Positions 14,316 to 26,257 are shown, counted from the stretch's first letter. The stretch: DNA of 64,000 nt from Artemia franciscana (GCF_032884065.1 NC_088883.1:29711355-29775354); one strand, 5' to 3'. Numbers and translations are program-made. Notes: generated by a model from the sequence alone, not told the origin.

Positions 14316-15245
14316 CGTGTCGAGGAACTACTAGAGCAACGCGAAACCAGACTTGCTTCTGAAAGAAAAAGTAAAAAAAGAAGGCGTGCCGAGGAATCAC
14401 AAGAACAGCAAGAAAACAAGCTTGCGGCTGATAGAGAAAGCAAGAAAAGAAAGTGTGCCAAGGAATCACAAGAGCAACCTGAAAATTATCGCCTGGCATT
14501 CAGCCCAGTCGATGATTATAGTAGATGTGTTCAAATCGGGACTATGTCTAAAATTTGTCCCTATTGCAAGGCCTTGAAATTCAATGGTGAAACAATGGGA
14601 GTGTATTGCGCCTCAGGTAAAGTTAAACTTCCTCTATTGGCTGCACCACCAGAGCCATTGAAAACTTTGCTTACTGGAACTACGTCAGAATCTAAGCGTT
14701 TTTTATCACAGATCAGAAAATATAACTCATGTTTCCAAATGACGTCGTTTGGTGCACAAATCGAAAATCCAGATTAATTTATGCCTACTTTCAAAGTAAA
14801 AGGGCAAATTTATCATAAAGCAGGGTCCCATCTGCCATTCTCAGGCGAGAATCATAAATTTTTACAATTGTGCTTCATCAGTGATACAAATTCTGAATTG
14901 AATGCACGTTGCGAAATTTCTCCCAACGTTGAAAGGACAATCGTTTCCCAATTGCAACATCTTTTCCACGAAAATAATATTTTAGTGCGTCTGTTCAAAA
15001 CAGCCATCAATTTGATGCCTACTGATACGCATAAAATTGTTATTTCTGCTCACAAAACGCCTCCTGGCCAACATGTGCGTAGATACAATGCTCCAACTAT
15101 CGACGAAGTGGCAATCGTTATGGTCGGTGATCAGTTTTTACCTCGAGATATTATTCTTCATAAGCGAAACGCTCAGTTGGTAAGAATTGCTGAAACTCAT
15201 CGATGCTACGATGCCCTACAATATCCTATCATTTTTTGGGATTGA
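14316..15245 (+). pseudogene. Helitron RepHel N-terminus with zinc finger (broken)
   Basis: Coding for the N-terminal part of the Helitron replication protein. A KRK-rich segment (KLAADRESKKRK) leads to NYRLAFSPVDDYSRC and a zinc-finger-like MSKICPYCKALKFNGE followed by YCASGKVKLP. Then come PLLAAPPEPLKTLL and TSFGAQIE. A stop follows IENPD (14776), and the frame resumes at FKVKGQIYHKAGSHLP. The segment PGQHVRRYNAPTIDEVA, then MVGDQF, is typical of Helitron proteins. The last segment ends CYDALQYPIIFWD with a stop at 15243-15245, where a Gly or similar codon is usual. It belongs upstream of the Rep fragment that starts at 15273. Confidence 0.8.
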
Positions 15246-15272
15246 GCCGACGGCTATCACTTTAATATTAAA

Positions 15273-16958
15273 TTGATGAATCCAGCCACTAACAAAGAAA
15301 TGAATAAGAAATGCAGTGCAATGCATTATTATTCCTATAGACTAATGATTCGGCAGGATGAAGAGAATTATATTTTAAAATTCCGTCAATTGTTTCACCA
15401 ATATGTCGTTGATATGTATGCGAAAATTGAATCAGAACGTTTGCTATATATCCGCCTGAATCAGACCAAGCTCCGCTCTGAACAAAACATTCATTTGCGA
15501 GATGCAGTTGTAAATGACGGTAATACCACAAACGTTGGAAGATTAACGATTTTACCTTTGTCATATACTGGCAGTCCCCGTCATTTGCATGAATATGCTC
15601 AAGATGCTATTGCGTATGTTCGTCTCTATGGTCGTCCAGATTTATTTATTACATTTACATGTAATCAATCTTGGGACGAGATACAGCAGATTTTACTTCA
15701 AGAACAATCGGCGGTTCATAGACATGACATTACGACCCGTGTCTTCCGGCAAAAGTTGAAATCACTGATAAACTACATAGTAAAACTTGAAGTGTTTGGG
15801 TCAGTGCGATAGTGGATGTACTCAGTGGAATGGTAAAAACGAGGTTTGCCACACGCACATATACTAATCTGGCTACATAATAAAATTACGTCTAACGAAA
15901 TTGATGATGTGATTTCCGCTGAAATACCTGATGAAAATGTCGATAAGGGGTTATATGATGTTGTTGTAAAAAATAATACATGGACCTTGCGGTGCATTGA
16001 AGAAAATTCACCATGCATGGCCAAAGGAAGGTGCACAAAGCAATATCCTCGACTTTTAGTATCCAGCACAATTACTGGCAATGATGGTTACCCACAATAT
16101 AGAAGAAAATCTACTGAAGATGGTGGTAAAACAGCAATAATAAAGAAGCATAACGGTACCACCATCGAAGTAGATAACCAGTGGGTTGTTCCATATTCCC
16201 CATTATTATCAAAAACATTTAATGCACATATAAACGTTGAATACTGTAACTCCGTAAAGCCAATCAAATACATATGTAAATACGTCAACAAAGGCGGTAA
16301 AATAAAAGATATCGACGAAATTGTACAATATCAGGCTGGAAGATACATAAGCAGTAATGAAGCTGTTTGGAGAATTCTTTCATTTCCGATGCATGAACTT
16401 AGTCCAGCTGTTGTTCACTTAGCGGTACATTTACAGAATAGTCAACGTGTTTATTTTTCGGAATCCAACGTGCAACAAAGAGCCCTGAATCCACCGGATA
16501 CAAAGTTAACTGCTTTCTTTTCGCTATACAAAAATGATTCTTTTGCAAAAAAACTACTGTATACTGAAGCGCCTTCGTATTACACGTGGAATACTAAAAA
16601 TAAAGTATTTGAACGTCGAAAACAGGGTAAGTCAGTCGACGGCCAATCTACCATCTTCAAAGATACCACGATAGGAAGACTCTACACCGTTCACCCCAAT
16701 CAACATGAATGCTTCTTTCTACGTCTGCTTTTGGTGAATGTACCCGGTCCGACGTCCTTTGAGTATTTGAGAACTGTAAACGGTACTATACATGACACTT
16801 ACCGTAGTGCATGCCAAGCTCTGAATTTATTGGAGAATGACCTACACTGGGATAACTGCATCAATGACGCGTGCGAAACGTCAACTCCAAGTCAAATTCG
16901 TGCATTGTTTGGCATCATACTAACAACTTGCTCTCCATCAGCTCCTACAGAGTTATAA
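15273..16958 (+). pseudogene. Helitron Rep (HUH endonuclease) region, broken
   Basis: This part would nick and join DNA strands during rolling-circle transposition. All three Rep motifs are visible: LFITFTCNQSW (about 15640-15675, motif 1), LPHAHILIWL (15844-15873, the HUH metal-binding motif, here H-A-H) and IKYICKYVNKGG (16263-16298, motif 3, with the two catalytic tyrosines). Two or more stops near 15809-15835 split motif 1 from motif 2. The second piece runs to a stop at 16956, ending IRALFGIILTTCSPSAPTEL. The retained catalytic residues suggest recent inactivation. Confidence 0.85.
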
Positions 16959-16976
16959 GAAAAATATAAATCAAAA

Positions 16977-18603
16977 ATGTCCGAAGATATACTCCATCGA
17001 AAACGGTTAGAGACGTCAGATATGACTTTTAATTTTACATCAGAAATTTATAACTACGCTTTAGTTATTATAGAAGATTTGTGCGTATGTATGGCAAACA
17101 AACCTCTTCAGGATTTGGGAATGCCTTCACCTAATCGTACCGCTGCTGTTTCGACATGTTTAGAATTGGATCGTGAACAAAGTTACAGTACGAATGATCT
17201 ATTGTCGTATCTACAAAATAACATTTCCAAGTTAACGTCAGAACAAAAAGACATTTATGATATGATAATGCATTGTGTCGATAACAACGTTGGAGAAACT
17301 TTCTTTTTGGATGATTCTTCTGGCATCAATTCGATCAAAAAATGATATAGAGTTGGCAATTGCGTCGTCCGGAATAGCCGCAACGTTGCTGCCTGGTGGA
17401 AGAACTGCTCATTCCGCTTTGAAATTGCCTCTGAATTTGCATTCTACAGAAACTCTCACGTGCAATATTTCCAAATCATCTGGGATGGGTGAAGTATTGC
17501 AGCAATGCAAACTTATCATTTGGGACGAGTGCACAATGGAACACAAAAAATCGCTCTAGGCTCTGGATCAATGTTTGAAAGATTTGCGAGGGAATTCGAA
17601 ACCCTTTGGCAGCACATTAATATTGCTTGAGGGAGATTTCAGGCAAACATTACCTATAATACCTAGATCAACCCCTGCAGACGAAATGAATGCTTGCCTA
17701 AAAAATTCTAATTTATGGGCACACGTAAAAACATTAAAATTAACTACAAATATGCGTGTCCAATTGCAATACGATGACTCTGGTCAAACATTTTCAGATC
17801 AATTACTGGCAATTGGAAACGGAAAGCTCCCAGTAGACTCAATTTCAGGACGTATACAAATACCTACTTAATTATGTAATTTAGTGACGTCCAAAAATGA
17901 ATTGATTGAAAAAGTATTTCCGAATATTCTAAACAATTATAAAAATAATAAATGGCTAAGTGAAAGAGCGATTCTTGCACCCAAAAATATAGACGTCCAC
18001 GAAATCAACAATATTGTTTTGACCAAGATTCGAGACCAGGCAGTCCTTTACAAGTCAGTCGACACAGTTTTGGAACCAAATGAAGCGGTTAATTATCCAT
18101 CTAAATTTTTAAATTCCGTGGATATTTCAGGGTTTCCAGCACACGTGCTACAACTAAAATAGGCGTACCAATAATACTGTTAAGAAATATCAACCCACCA
18201 AAGCTTTGCAATGGCACGCGACTTGCCGTAAAAAAAAACGATGGAAAACGTAATAGAGGCCACAATCTTGACAGGGCCTTTTGAGGGTGAGGCTGTTCTT
18301 ATTCCTCGCATTCCCATGATTCCAACGGATCTGCCTTTTCAGTTCAAAAGATTGCAATTCCCAATTCGATCAGCATTTGCAATCACCATCAACAAAGCTC
18401 AAGGTCAATCATTAGAAAAATGCGGTATTGATCTTAATACTGATTGTTTTTCCCATGGACAATTGTACGTTGCATGTTCGAGGGTCGGTAAACCTGACAA
18501 TCTATTTATATGCAGCGACAATTGGACAGCGAAGAGTGTTGTATATTCGCAAGTTTTACGCAGTCAATTTGTACTGTATCTATCTATCTATCTATCTATA
18601 TAA
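16977..18603 (+). pseudogene. Helitron Pif1-like helicase domain, P-loop lost
   Basis: SF1B helicase domain that would unwind DNA during transposition. Segments: LTSEQKDIYDMI (Q-like region), ETFFLDDSSG, where the Walker A motif (normally G-G-T-G-K-T) is absent and the frame shifts, then IASSGIAATLLPGGRTAHSA (motif Ia), LIIWDECTM (Walker B, DE kept), a stop in the following helix, LLEGDFRQTLPI (motif III), TTNMR (motif IV), ITINKAQGQSLEKCGIDL (motif V) and LYVACSRVGKPDNLF (motif VI). Further stops sit at 17869 and 18160. The missing P-loop means it could not bind ATP even if frames were restored. Confidence 0.88.
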
Positions 18604-18749
18604 AAACGAGTTGTGTGTAGGCATGTTTGTTTGTTCGTAAAAAGAGCGTTTGCATAAAAAGACGTCGTTATTAGTTCATAAGGCTTTGTATATGCACAGA
18701 CAATGGGAAAGCAAAGAATGTTGTATATTCGCAAGTTTTACGTAGTTCA

Positions 18750-20037
18750 AAACACATATATAAATCTATCTATATTCATAGGTGGTACACAGGGACACAA
18801 CTACAATGGCGCGTAACTAATATGGCACGTAACAACTTACCCACGCGGGGGGCTTGGGGGAGCACGAAGCGCCCCCACCAACTAGGTGTTGGGGTGACGC
18901 GAAGTGCCACCCCAACAGCTAGTAGGGAATATAAATAACGACCGGGACACTCAAAGAGAAAGCTACCGGGACACAAGGAATGTTCGATTAGCAATCACCA
19001 TCAATAAAGCACCGGGAAACAAATTACGACCGGGACACATAGAATACAAATGACGACCAGGACACTCAAAGAGAAATTACAGACCTGGACACTGGAACAC
19101 AAATGATGACCGGGACAAAAATGACGACCGGGACACCGGGACACAGGGAATATAAATGACGACCGCGACACTCAAAGAGAAATTACAGACTGGGACACCG
19201 GGACACAAATGACGACCGGGACACAGGGAAACAAAGGGGACGCCGGGGGACACAGGGGGATATATAAATGACGACGGGGACACAGGGAATGTTCGATTAG
19301 CAATCACCATCAACAAAGCTCAAGGGCAATCATTAGAATAATGAGGTATAGATCTGAATACAAATCCGAATAATAGTTTAAATCTATTTCGAGGTAAGTT
19401 TTACGCTCAAGAACTTAACAGCGACGCTATTTCGAGATTGCCACGAGCTGTGCGCCACCGACCTCCTTGGAATTGAGGAAGAGATATTATTAGATTCATT
19501 TGATAATCGAACATTCCCTGTGTCCCCGTCGTCATTTATATATCCCCCTGTGTCCCCCTGTGTCCCCGTTGTTTCCCTGTGTCCCGGTGTCCCAGTCTGT
19601 AATTTCGCTTTGAGTGTCGCGGTCGTCATTTATATTCCCTGTGTCCCGGTGTCCCGGTCGTCATTTTTGTCCCGGTCGTCATTTGTGTTCCAGTGTCCAG
19701 GTCTGTAATTTCTCTTTGAGTGTCCTGGTCGTCATTTATATTCCATGTGTCCCGGTCGTAATTTGTGTCCCGGTGCTTTGTTGATGGTGATTGCTAATCG
19801 AACATTCCTTGTGTCCCGGTCGCTTTCTCTTTGAGTGTCCCCGTCGTCATTTATATTCCCTACTAGCTGTTTGGGTGGCGCTTCCCGCCACCCCAGCACC
19901 TAGTTGGTGGGGGCGCTTCGCCCCCCCCCCCCAAGCGCCCCGCCCGCGTAAGTCGTTACGCGCCATATTAGTTACGCGCCATTGTAGTTGTGTCCCTGTG
20001 TACCACCTATGAATATAGATAGATTTATATATGTGTT
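18750..20037. repeat. 1.3-kb inverted repeat of Helitron 3' ends and minisatellite
   Basis: The left arm (about 18750-19299) and right arm (about 19503-20037) are inverted copies. Both run from ACACATATATAAATCTATC through GTCCCTGTGTACCACCTATG, a G/C-rich hairpin with CTAG (18919-18922 plus; 19863-19866 minus), and GGGACAC minisatellite to GGAATGTTCGATTAGCAATC. The ~200-base centre holds a helicase scrap (ACAAAGCTCAAGGGCAATCA) and one partial 164-bp satellite monomer. The sequence just outside both CTAG ends is identical (TAGGGAATATAAAT), so the inverted duplication copied an existing insertion junction. Confidence 0.88.
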
Positions 20038-20040
20038 TAG

Positions 20041-20515
20041 ATTTAAATAGCGTCGCTGTTAAGCTCTTGAGCGTAAAACTTACCTCGAAATAGATTTAAA
20101 CTATTATTCTTAGTTCTTAGTAAGCTTTTGATTTCTATCAAATCAATCTAATAATATCCCTGCCTCAATTCCAAGGAGGTCTGTGGCGCACAGCTCGTGG
20201 CAATCTCGAAATAGCTTTGCTGTTAAGCTCTTGACCGTAAAACTTACCTCGAAATAGATTTAAACTATTATTCTTAGTTCTTAATTAGCTTTCGATTTCT
20301 ATCAAATGATTCTAATAATATCTCTTCCTCAATTCCAAGGAGGTCGGTGGCGCACAACTCGTGGCAATCTCGAAATAGCGTCGCTGTTAAGTTCTTGAGC
20401 GTAAAACTTACCTCGAAATAGATTTAAACTAATATTCAGATTTGTATTATTTCAAGCTGTTTGCCACCGAGCTCCTTGGAATTGAGGCAGAGATATCATT
20501 AGATTGATTCGATAG
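20041..20515. repeat. 164-bp satellite fragments, mostly inverted
   Basis: From 20041 to about 20430 there are about 2.4 monomers of the 9.1-12.6-kb satellite in reverse orientation (CCAAGGAGGTC-GTGGCGCAC). At about 20455-20515 a partial monomer is in forward orientation. The inverted block directly continues the right arm of the Helitron inverted repeat. Confidence 0.9.
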
Positions 20516-20520
20516 AATCA

Positions 20521-20656
20521 ATCTGAATACAAATTGTTTTTCCCATGGACAATTCTATGTTGCATGTTCAAGAGTCGGTAAACCTGACAATCTATTTATA
20601 TGCACAGACAATGGGACAGCCAAGAATGTTCTATATTCGCAAGTTTTACGTAGTTA
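20521..20656 (+). pseudogene. Helitron helicase C-terminal scrap
   Basis: Encodes CFSHGQFYVACSRVGK-like text (here MDNSMLHVQESVNLTIYL in the ATG-starting frame) with TTGCATGTTCAAGAGTCGGT, matching motif VI and the tail of the helicase at 18430-18560. It ends in GCAAGTTTTACGTAGTTAAA and a TA microsatellite, as do the pieces at 1820-2020 and 18660-18760. Confidence 0.8.
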
Positions 20657-20664
20657 AATATATG

Positions 20665-20669
<5 letters not shown>

Positions 20670-20742
<73 letters not shown>
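20670..20742. repeat. (TA)n microsatellite
   Basis: About 70 bases of TA directly after the helicase scrap. This helicase-tail/TA order is the same as at 2020, which suggests the microsatellite grew from the Helitron's own TATA-rich end. Confidence 0.93.
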
Positions 20743-20743
<1 letters not shown>

Positions 20744-21259
20744 ACATATATCATGAAATTTAACCCCACTCATCCATACAATCACATAGGTCAAACAGCA
20801 TAGCCATACACAATCAACCATAAAGAATAATCCATGGACAGGCATTCATGTCGTCAATAAGGATAAGTCGTCATTTACTAAACAATAGAAAAAATAATAA
20901 AGACAAATAATTCAGAGGCAACAACCCAACACAAGGGCTCAAAAGGAGAATACACTGGCCTATATAGGGTTTCGCCACTTTAAATTCTCTACCCAGCCAA
21001 GTGTTGTGGCTACCACAGAATATCCATGGCATCCCCGTGTCAGGTATCACCCCCAAAATACATGCCTATGAAAGAAAAAAAAACAGCCAATGTAAAACAA
21101 CCAAGTAACACCAAAATAAGCTTATCCTGTTAACATATCCCTCTTTTTAGCAACAATAGGTAAACTAAATATAATAAATTTTACCAAATCACAAATATTA
21201 ACACATTGCAAAAACCTGAATGAACTAAACAATTATAGAATTCATCTTTGCCATGTGGC

Positions 21260-21295
<36 letters not shown>

Positions 21296-21490
21296 GCTCA
21301 ATTAGAAACACAATTCAAAATAAATGGCGCTGCAACAACATTTCTCGAACCTCCGAAATTAGTTGAAAATAGAAATTTGTATTCCTGTTATTTGTTTATT
21401 CAATACTATTTTTATACTAAAACTTGTTGTGCTAAAAAAATTTTTGTTTGTATCATTTTACAATAGGAAGCAGGTGCCACGTGACAAAAT
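20744..21490. other. Intron, no gene recognised
   Basis: Contains ACAACCCAACACAAGGGCTC and GAGAATACACTGGCCTATAT, which look like the 3' part of some interspersed repeat that I cannot name, and a pure A run at about 21268-21291. No usable ORF. Confidence 0.4.
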
Positions 21491-21499
21491 ATATTCAAG

Positions 21500-21760
21500 G
21501 GAGCCGAGCTAAATGGGGCTATAATGAGAGAAAGTTTGAGATGGCTGGGGCACCTTCTACGGATGATGGATGACAGATTACCAAAAATTGTCCTTTTCGG
21601 CCAACCATCTAGGGCGAAACGGAAAGCTGGTTGTCCGCGGTTGGGGCGGGATGGTGTTCTAAAAATGACTTAAGGGAAATGAAACTTTCTGGGAGAGTGT
21701 AAAGAGGTAGGCTTTGAATAGACTAGGATGGAGGAGGAGCGTGCGAAGCTGTAAGGAGAA
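21500..21760 (+). pseudogene. LINE C-terminal tail remnant
   Basis: Plus-strand translation gives LRWLGHLLRMMDDRLPKIV, then LFGQPSRAKRKAGCPRLG, a stop where the next helix should be, and LGWRRSVRSCK. This R-W-x-G-H-x-x-R-M-x-D-x-R-x-P-K pattern is the standard C-terminus of several animal non-LTR retrotransposon polyproteins. It sits just outside FAS1 exon b1. Stops after GRDGVLK show decay. Confidence 0.85.
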
Positions 21761-21890
21761 AAAAACAGTTTCTTTGATTCTGACTTTTTTGGCTTTTCGA
21801 AACATTAGGCAATGATTTCTGAACCCTATTGATTTAGGACAAGGTTTACCTGTAGAGGAATGGGAAAATACACAAGAACCAAAACAGTAC

Positions 21891-22115
21891 CTTCTTTTGC
21901 CACTTCAATTTTCCTTCCAGTAACAGTTTCGAAAGTTGATCCAGCAGACAGATCTTTCTGCTGAATAAGCTGCGGAACTATATGATCTATTATCATCTCA
22001 TCCCTGAAAGAAGGATCTACCATATAAACGTCTTGGGTATCTCTAGGTATCCATTGCCGAATGCCCTGCTTTGTTGGAACAAAAACTGTGTACTTCTTGG
22101 TATCTTCTGAGTAGC
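21891..22115 (-). CDS. FAS1 gene exon b1 (domain core)
   Basis: Central part of the third complete FAS1 domain. Acceptor ATCCTTTGCAG precedes 22115, and donor GTACTG starts at 21890 after GCAAAAGAAG. Two bases complete a Gly codon carried over from exon a1, then 74 codons, then one base shared with exon c1 (phase 1 at both ends). Visible are YTVFVPTKQGIRQWIP (the H1-like T-V-F-x-P-T box), DPSFRDEMIIDHIVPQL (the L-x-x-H-V-V region), KDLSAG and TFETVTGRKIEV. Compared with textbook FAS1 domains, the usual A-F after P-T-N-E is replaced by Q-G-I. It is most like exon b2; b3 is more distant. Confidence 0.9.
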
Positions 22116-22329
22116 CTGCAAAGGATAGATATAAAAAAAAACAAGGAGCACAGGCCTGTAGTGCTTATGGATCTGTCGGCTGCCACAAATAAAAAAAGTC
22201 AATATCATCTTGACGTAATACCTTAAACAAGGTATCATTTTCCCAGACCACACTGCATTTCTATGACGAACAAATAAACGTTCAAATGGCGACAATTCCA
22301 TTTATTTAGACAGCAAAAAAAGGCACCAA

Positions 22330-23560
22330 GTCTAGGTTTTTCGAAATACTGATTACGACTGGATAAATTGAAACGACTGGCTTGAAGAGGAACAAAAGTT
22401 TGAAGCGATTGTTAAGGCTTGGATAGACTTGGTTAGACTTGGATCCACCTCTATTATGAATATATTTAAAAGATCGTTTTATCACTGCGATATGATACCC
22501 ACCCGGCAGAGATCCTAACAGAATATATGTTCTATCCGAATCATGAAGGATGTCACAATTCATATCAGCAGCTAAGATCCAGCTGAGATTCTAAGAACAG
22601 AGGTTTTCCAAGAACGATTTGAGTCTAGAACAACATTTGGCAAATGTGGTCAGAGATGCTGCGGTGATCCCAGGGAAGGTATAAATTTACAAGGACAAGG
22701 TTTCCCCACTGAATCATTAGAATATTATCGTCAGAATGAAACATAGATGGCATGAACATACCACGGATGAGAATCGCTAGACCACCAGATGGGCAGCCTT
22801 TTATTTTACGTGCCTTGCGAGTGAACAAATTACGAAAAAGAGATCGCTCAAGAATAGAAATACTAACCTTCACTAGAAGGTGTTCTTGCAGAAACATAAT
22901 ATCATGAGATACTAGATCGTTAAGCAGGTGGTCTTTATCCTTAATACCCTTCATAAAGTTCGCTTACGTTGGGTGAATCATTTTGAGGTACTACACAAAG
23001 TTTTTTTTAGCACTTCATATCTGAGACTACAGGACACATGATCTTTACCACAATTTGCACATTTTGACCAAGCGTTACATGGAATTTCCTCGGTGTTTGC
23101 ATAGGTGCAGGCAGATCTAGAAAACTTCATTTCGTGGGGCTTTAGAGGGCAACTAGTGAGTAGCAGTTTTACGGTGAAGATAATGCCTTGGGATTTTGTC
23201 TGTAAATGTGTACAGGAAAGATTTCATATCCAAGATGAAAATCCAGAAGTAATGGCAGAATCAATGAGCAGCAAAATCAAGGAACTCTAACGGAAACGCA
23301 TGCGAAAATACAATTTGAACAGCTTTAACAAGCCCGGGGATTACAACCTCAGTGTCTTCACTCGAGGTGCTATTGGGAACACCTTTAATAACACTGAGCA
23401 CTTTCCGGTCGATAATCTTTCGTCGAATATCGGGTAGGCTTGACGAGGACGCCGCAACTAAGTCATCGAGTTCCTTTCAATTTTTCTTAAATCTCCCTTT
23501 TGCTTTCCTACTCCTAGTTAAAACAATTTTTTTTTTCCAAAATTAGTTGTACTAGTTTTT
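22330..23560 (-). pseudogene. LINE remnant: ORF1 zinc knuckle and endonuclease
   Basis: Reading the minus strand, about 23560-23030 holds a decayed ORF1-like part (LVAASSSSLPDIRRKIIDRK, KSQGIIFTVKLLL) ending in the knuckle PCNAWSKCANCGKDHVSC (Cys-x2-Cys-x4-His-x4-Cys type, 23042-23095). Next, about 22960-22630, is an APE-type endonuclease start: VSHDIMFLQEHLL, GCPSGGLAILIRG and LVLVNLYLPWDHRSISD. After a frame change comes ILAADMNCDILHDSDR (22530-22580), corresponding to the G-D-F-N motif with Gly and Phe altered. No RT domain follows. It is an old 5' part of a different LINE from those at 735 and 8041, unless a rearrangement separated them. Confidence 0.75.
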
Positions 23561-24249
23561 CTTTTTCCTCCCAAAATTGTAAAAAATTACACAAAAACGA
23601 CTCTTCGGCTATGTAATGGCTAAAAAAAACCTTTATTCACTCTTTTCTTCGTCAAAACGGTTTAAACCACCCCAAGAAATAAGCAAACCCCAGGTTTGTT
23701 CCTAATTTTGCATTATTTCAATCTATTGATTCTCGCCAACTTCCTTGAAGCTCAATTTGACATGTGAAAAAAAAATGTATCCGTTGAAAAACCAACCAGG
23801 TTAGTTTTGAATTAAGCAGCGAAAAACACCCTTAAATACATGCTATTACACGAAGCAATTAGCATTATCTTGAACTTAAACAAAGTAAAATTTCCTTTTG
23901 TTTTATTTCCCTCAAAAAAGTAGGATTTTCTGATTTTTTACTTGATGGATCGCGTGGACGAATCTTGGGGATTTGCTTATTACAAGAGGCAAGCAATATT
24001 TATAAGGATTGAGAGTCCTAATATTTGTTTAAAATTTTTAATTAATTTGTCTATAATATTGCATTTATAGAAATCTAAAAAGTAATTTCTAAACATAGAA
24101 TTTAAAAGAAAAACATGGAAAAAGAAAAGAGAAGAAAGCTTTTCAGCTCCTATGAATCCGTATGAGCTCAATCTCACTTCAAAAAAAAAAAAATACAAAG
24201 GCATACAAATAAAACAAAAAAAAAATATAAAAATCCACAAAACACTAAA
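23561..24249. other. Intron a1-b1, no gene recognised
   Basis: AT-rich sequence with A and T runs; no supported coding or repeat feature. Confidence 0.45.
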
Positions 24250-25610
24250 AAAAAATATCCGGGTAACTCAGGAGTTAAGCGATAAAAGCGACGAAGTACA
24301 TCCTCAAATGCAAATGCTGACCTGAACTCCTTCTAAAGAAGTAGTTAGTGTTGTCTTATATTCAAGCAATTTTTTGGGGAATATTTGTTTAATTTCCTCA
24401 TAAAAGTAGGATTTTCTAATATATTTTTGTTTTTGCTTGATGGAAGGCCTAGTTGAATTAATTATTTTCACAAGATGTCAGCAATAACTATAAGCATCAA
24501 AACACCTATTAATTATCAAATCCCAGTAATTAATGTGTCACAATAAAGGGATTGTATCTACAGATCTGTAGAAAAGTATTTTGTGAAGGTTCGACAAACA
24601 AATTTAATAAAATGGGGAAGGGAAGAAAACTGTTCAAGTGCTATGAACTGTCGTGATGCTCAATTTAGTATTGTGAAAAAACTTTAAGCAGTATAAAAAT
24701 AATACCTAAGTAATTTGGAGTTAAATAACAAAAACAAAACCCACTCAAAAAGTACCTAGGACAATGAACATAAAAACCTGATTGCCTTAATTAGTTAAGT
24801 GAAAATTTGCATAAATTTATCTTTGAAAAAAAAAGAAAATAAGGAATTCATTTTAATCAGGAATTCTTTTTAACCTGGAGTTAAAAATAAAAATAATAAA
24901 GCTCAATCATAAAGTACCGAGGACACTGAATATGAAACCCAATTGCCTGAATTGGTTAAATGGAAACGTGCATGAATCTATCTAAAAAAAAAAAAAAAAA
25001 AAAAAAAAATCAGAAAATCATTTTTATCAGGAATTCTTTTAACTTGGAGTAAAACAATAAAAATAAAGTACACTTATAATGTACCAAGGACACTGAATAT
25101 GAAACCCGATAGCCTGAATTGGTTAAGTGGAAACTTGCATGAATCTTTCCATAAAAAAAAAAAAAAAAAAAAAAAAAAATCAGGAATTCATTTTAATCAG
25201 GATTCTTTTTGATGAGTAATTCAACAATAAAAATAAAGCCCACTCAGGAAGTACCGAGGTCAGTGAGTATGAAACCTAACTACCTGAATTGGTTAAGTGG
25301 AAACTTGCATGAATCTATCTGAAAAAAAAAAAAAATCAAGGATCCATCTTAATCAGGAATTCTTTTTAAATTGGAATAAAACAATAAAAATAAAGCACAC
25401 TCATAACGCACCAATGACAGTGAACATGTAGTCTAATTGCCTGAATTAATTAAGTGGAAACTTGCGTAAATTTATCTTGAGAAAAAGAACAATCAGGAAT
25501 TCATTTTATTCAGGAACTTGTTTTAATTTGGAGTTCAACAACAAAAAGTCAGTGAAAATCAGTGAACATGAAAACTGATTGCCTGAATTGACTAAGTGGA
25601 AACCTACATT
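24250..25610. repeat. ~160-bp tandem array (first array)
   Basis: Units contain CTGAATTGGTTAAGTGGAAA, CTTGCATGAATCTATCT, an A-run, TCAGGAATTCATTTTAATCA, AACAATAAAAATAAAGC, CACTCA and AAGTACCGAGG-CAGTGA. Unit starts near 24787, 24956, 25115, 25283, 25440 and 25583; the older copies before 24787 are poorly conserved. The A-runs vary in length. The same unit forms a second array at 30370-31135. Confidence 0.88.
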
Positions 25611-26257
25611 AATTTGCCTTTATAAACCAGGAAAACCAGGAATTCATTTTAATAAAAAAAAGACCTCCAAAAATAGTTATACAGCCCTTGCTAGTAGCTT
25701 GCGCTAAATCATAAAGAGGGGGGGGGTTAAGCCGGAAAAATATGGCACCAAACGAATTAAGAAGGCGCGTCTCCCCTTTGAAGGTGTACTTGTCCTTGGG
25801 AATCAACTGATTTCTAATTTTGAATTTTTAAGGACAAGAAGTGTCTTTAAATCTAACTAATTTGTTTTGCTTATTTACTTTCATGGAATAACGTGGCAAC
25901 ACTGATGAAACTGTCCTAAAAGCTGACGATTTTCGAAACAACCAGTGGCGTCGTTTTTTTTGGAGGGGGGCGGTCGCAAGGGGGGAAGTCCTTCCCCCTA
26001 CCCAATAATTTAGAAAAAAATATTATGTAGCCTATGCCCTTTGACTCTCTGGATGGAGACGCCTCTTGCCCCCCCCCCACCCAGTCAAAATGCTGGAGCT
26101 ACGTCCCTGGAAACAACCAAAAGAAAAGTGGTAGTTCGTGGCAAATGAAAAGTCGTAAAAATGACAGTTTTTAGGTATGAATAGTCCTGAGATGGACTCA
26201 GGGGGAAAAAAAGGTTTTTATTTTGATGTCCTTGGTATTGTAAATGCAAATTATTAC
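25611..26257. other. Intron a1-b1, no gene recognised
   Basis: Contains short C or G runs (25720, 25965, 26070) and nothing else I can name. Confidence 0.4.

Larger units (their letters stand above)
13168..18922 (+). mobile_element. Decayed autonomous-type Helitron (rolling-circle transposon)
   Basis: Five-prime end A/TCTATATATATAAAAATAAG at 13168. Three-prime end is a GGGTG-CGCGAAG-GCCACCC hairpin, spacer CCAACAG and CTAG at 18919-18922, followed by T. No inverted repeats or target duplication are expected for Helitrons. Between the ends lie a short acidic ORF, a minisatellite, an N-terminal zinc finger, a HUH Rep region and a Pif1-like helicase, all on the plus strand. Several stops and frameshifts, a missing helicase P-loop and an internal chimeric duplication show that it cannot encode a working RepHel. 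It looks composite: the first ~600 bases match the short minus-strand Helitron at 52734-53679, and another 5'-end-like sequence (TCTATATAAAAACGAGTTG) lies near 18594. The exact outer boundaries are therefore uncertain. Confidence 0.8.

Noticed and set aside
19077-19708. ORFs with SLCPGRHLCPG-type repeats (also at 1570-1782, 13736-14056)
   Set aside because: Products of the GGGACAC minisatellite read on one strand; frames follow the repeat length, and the two inverted arms give mirrored copies.
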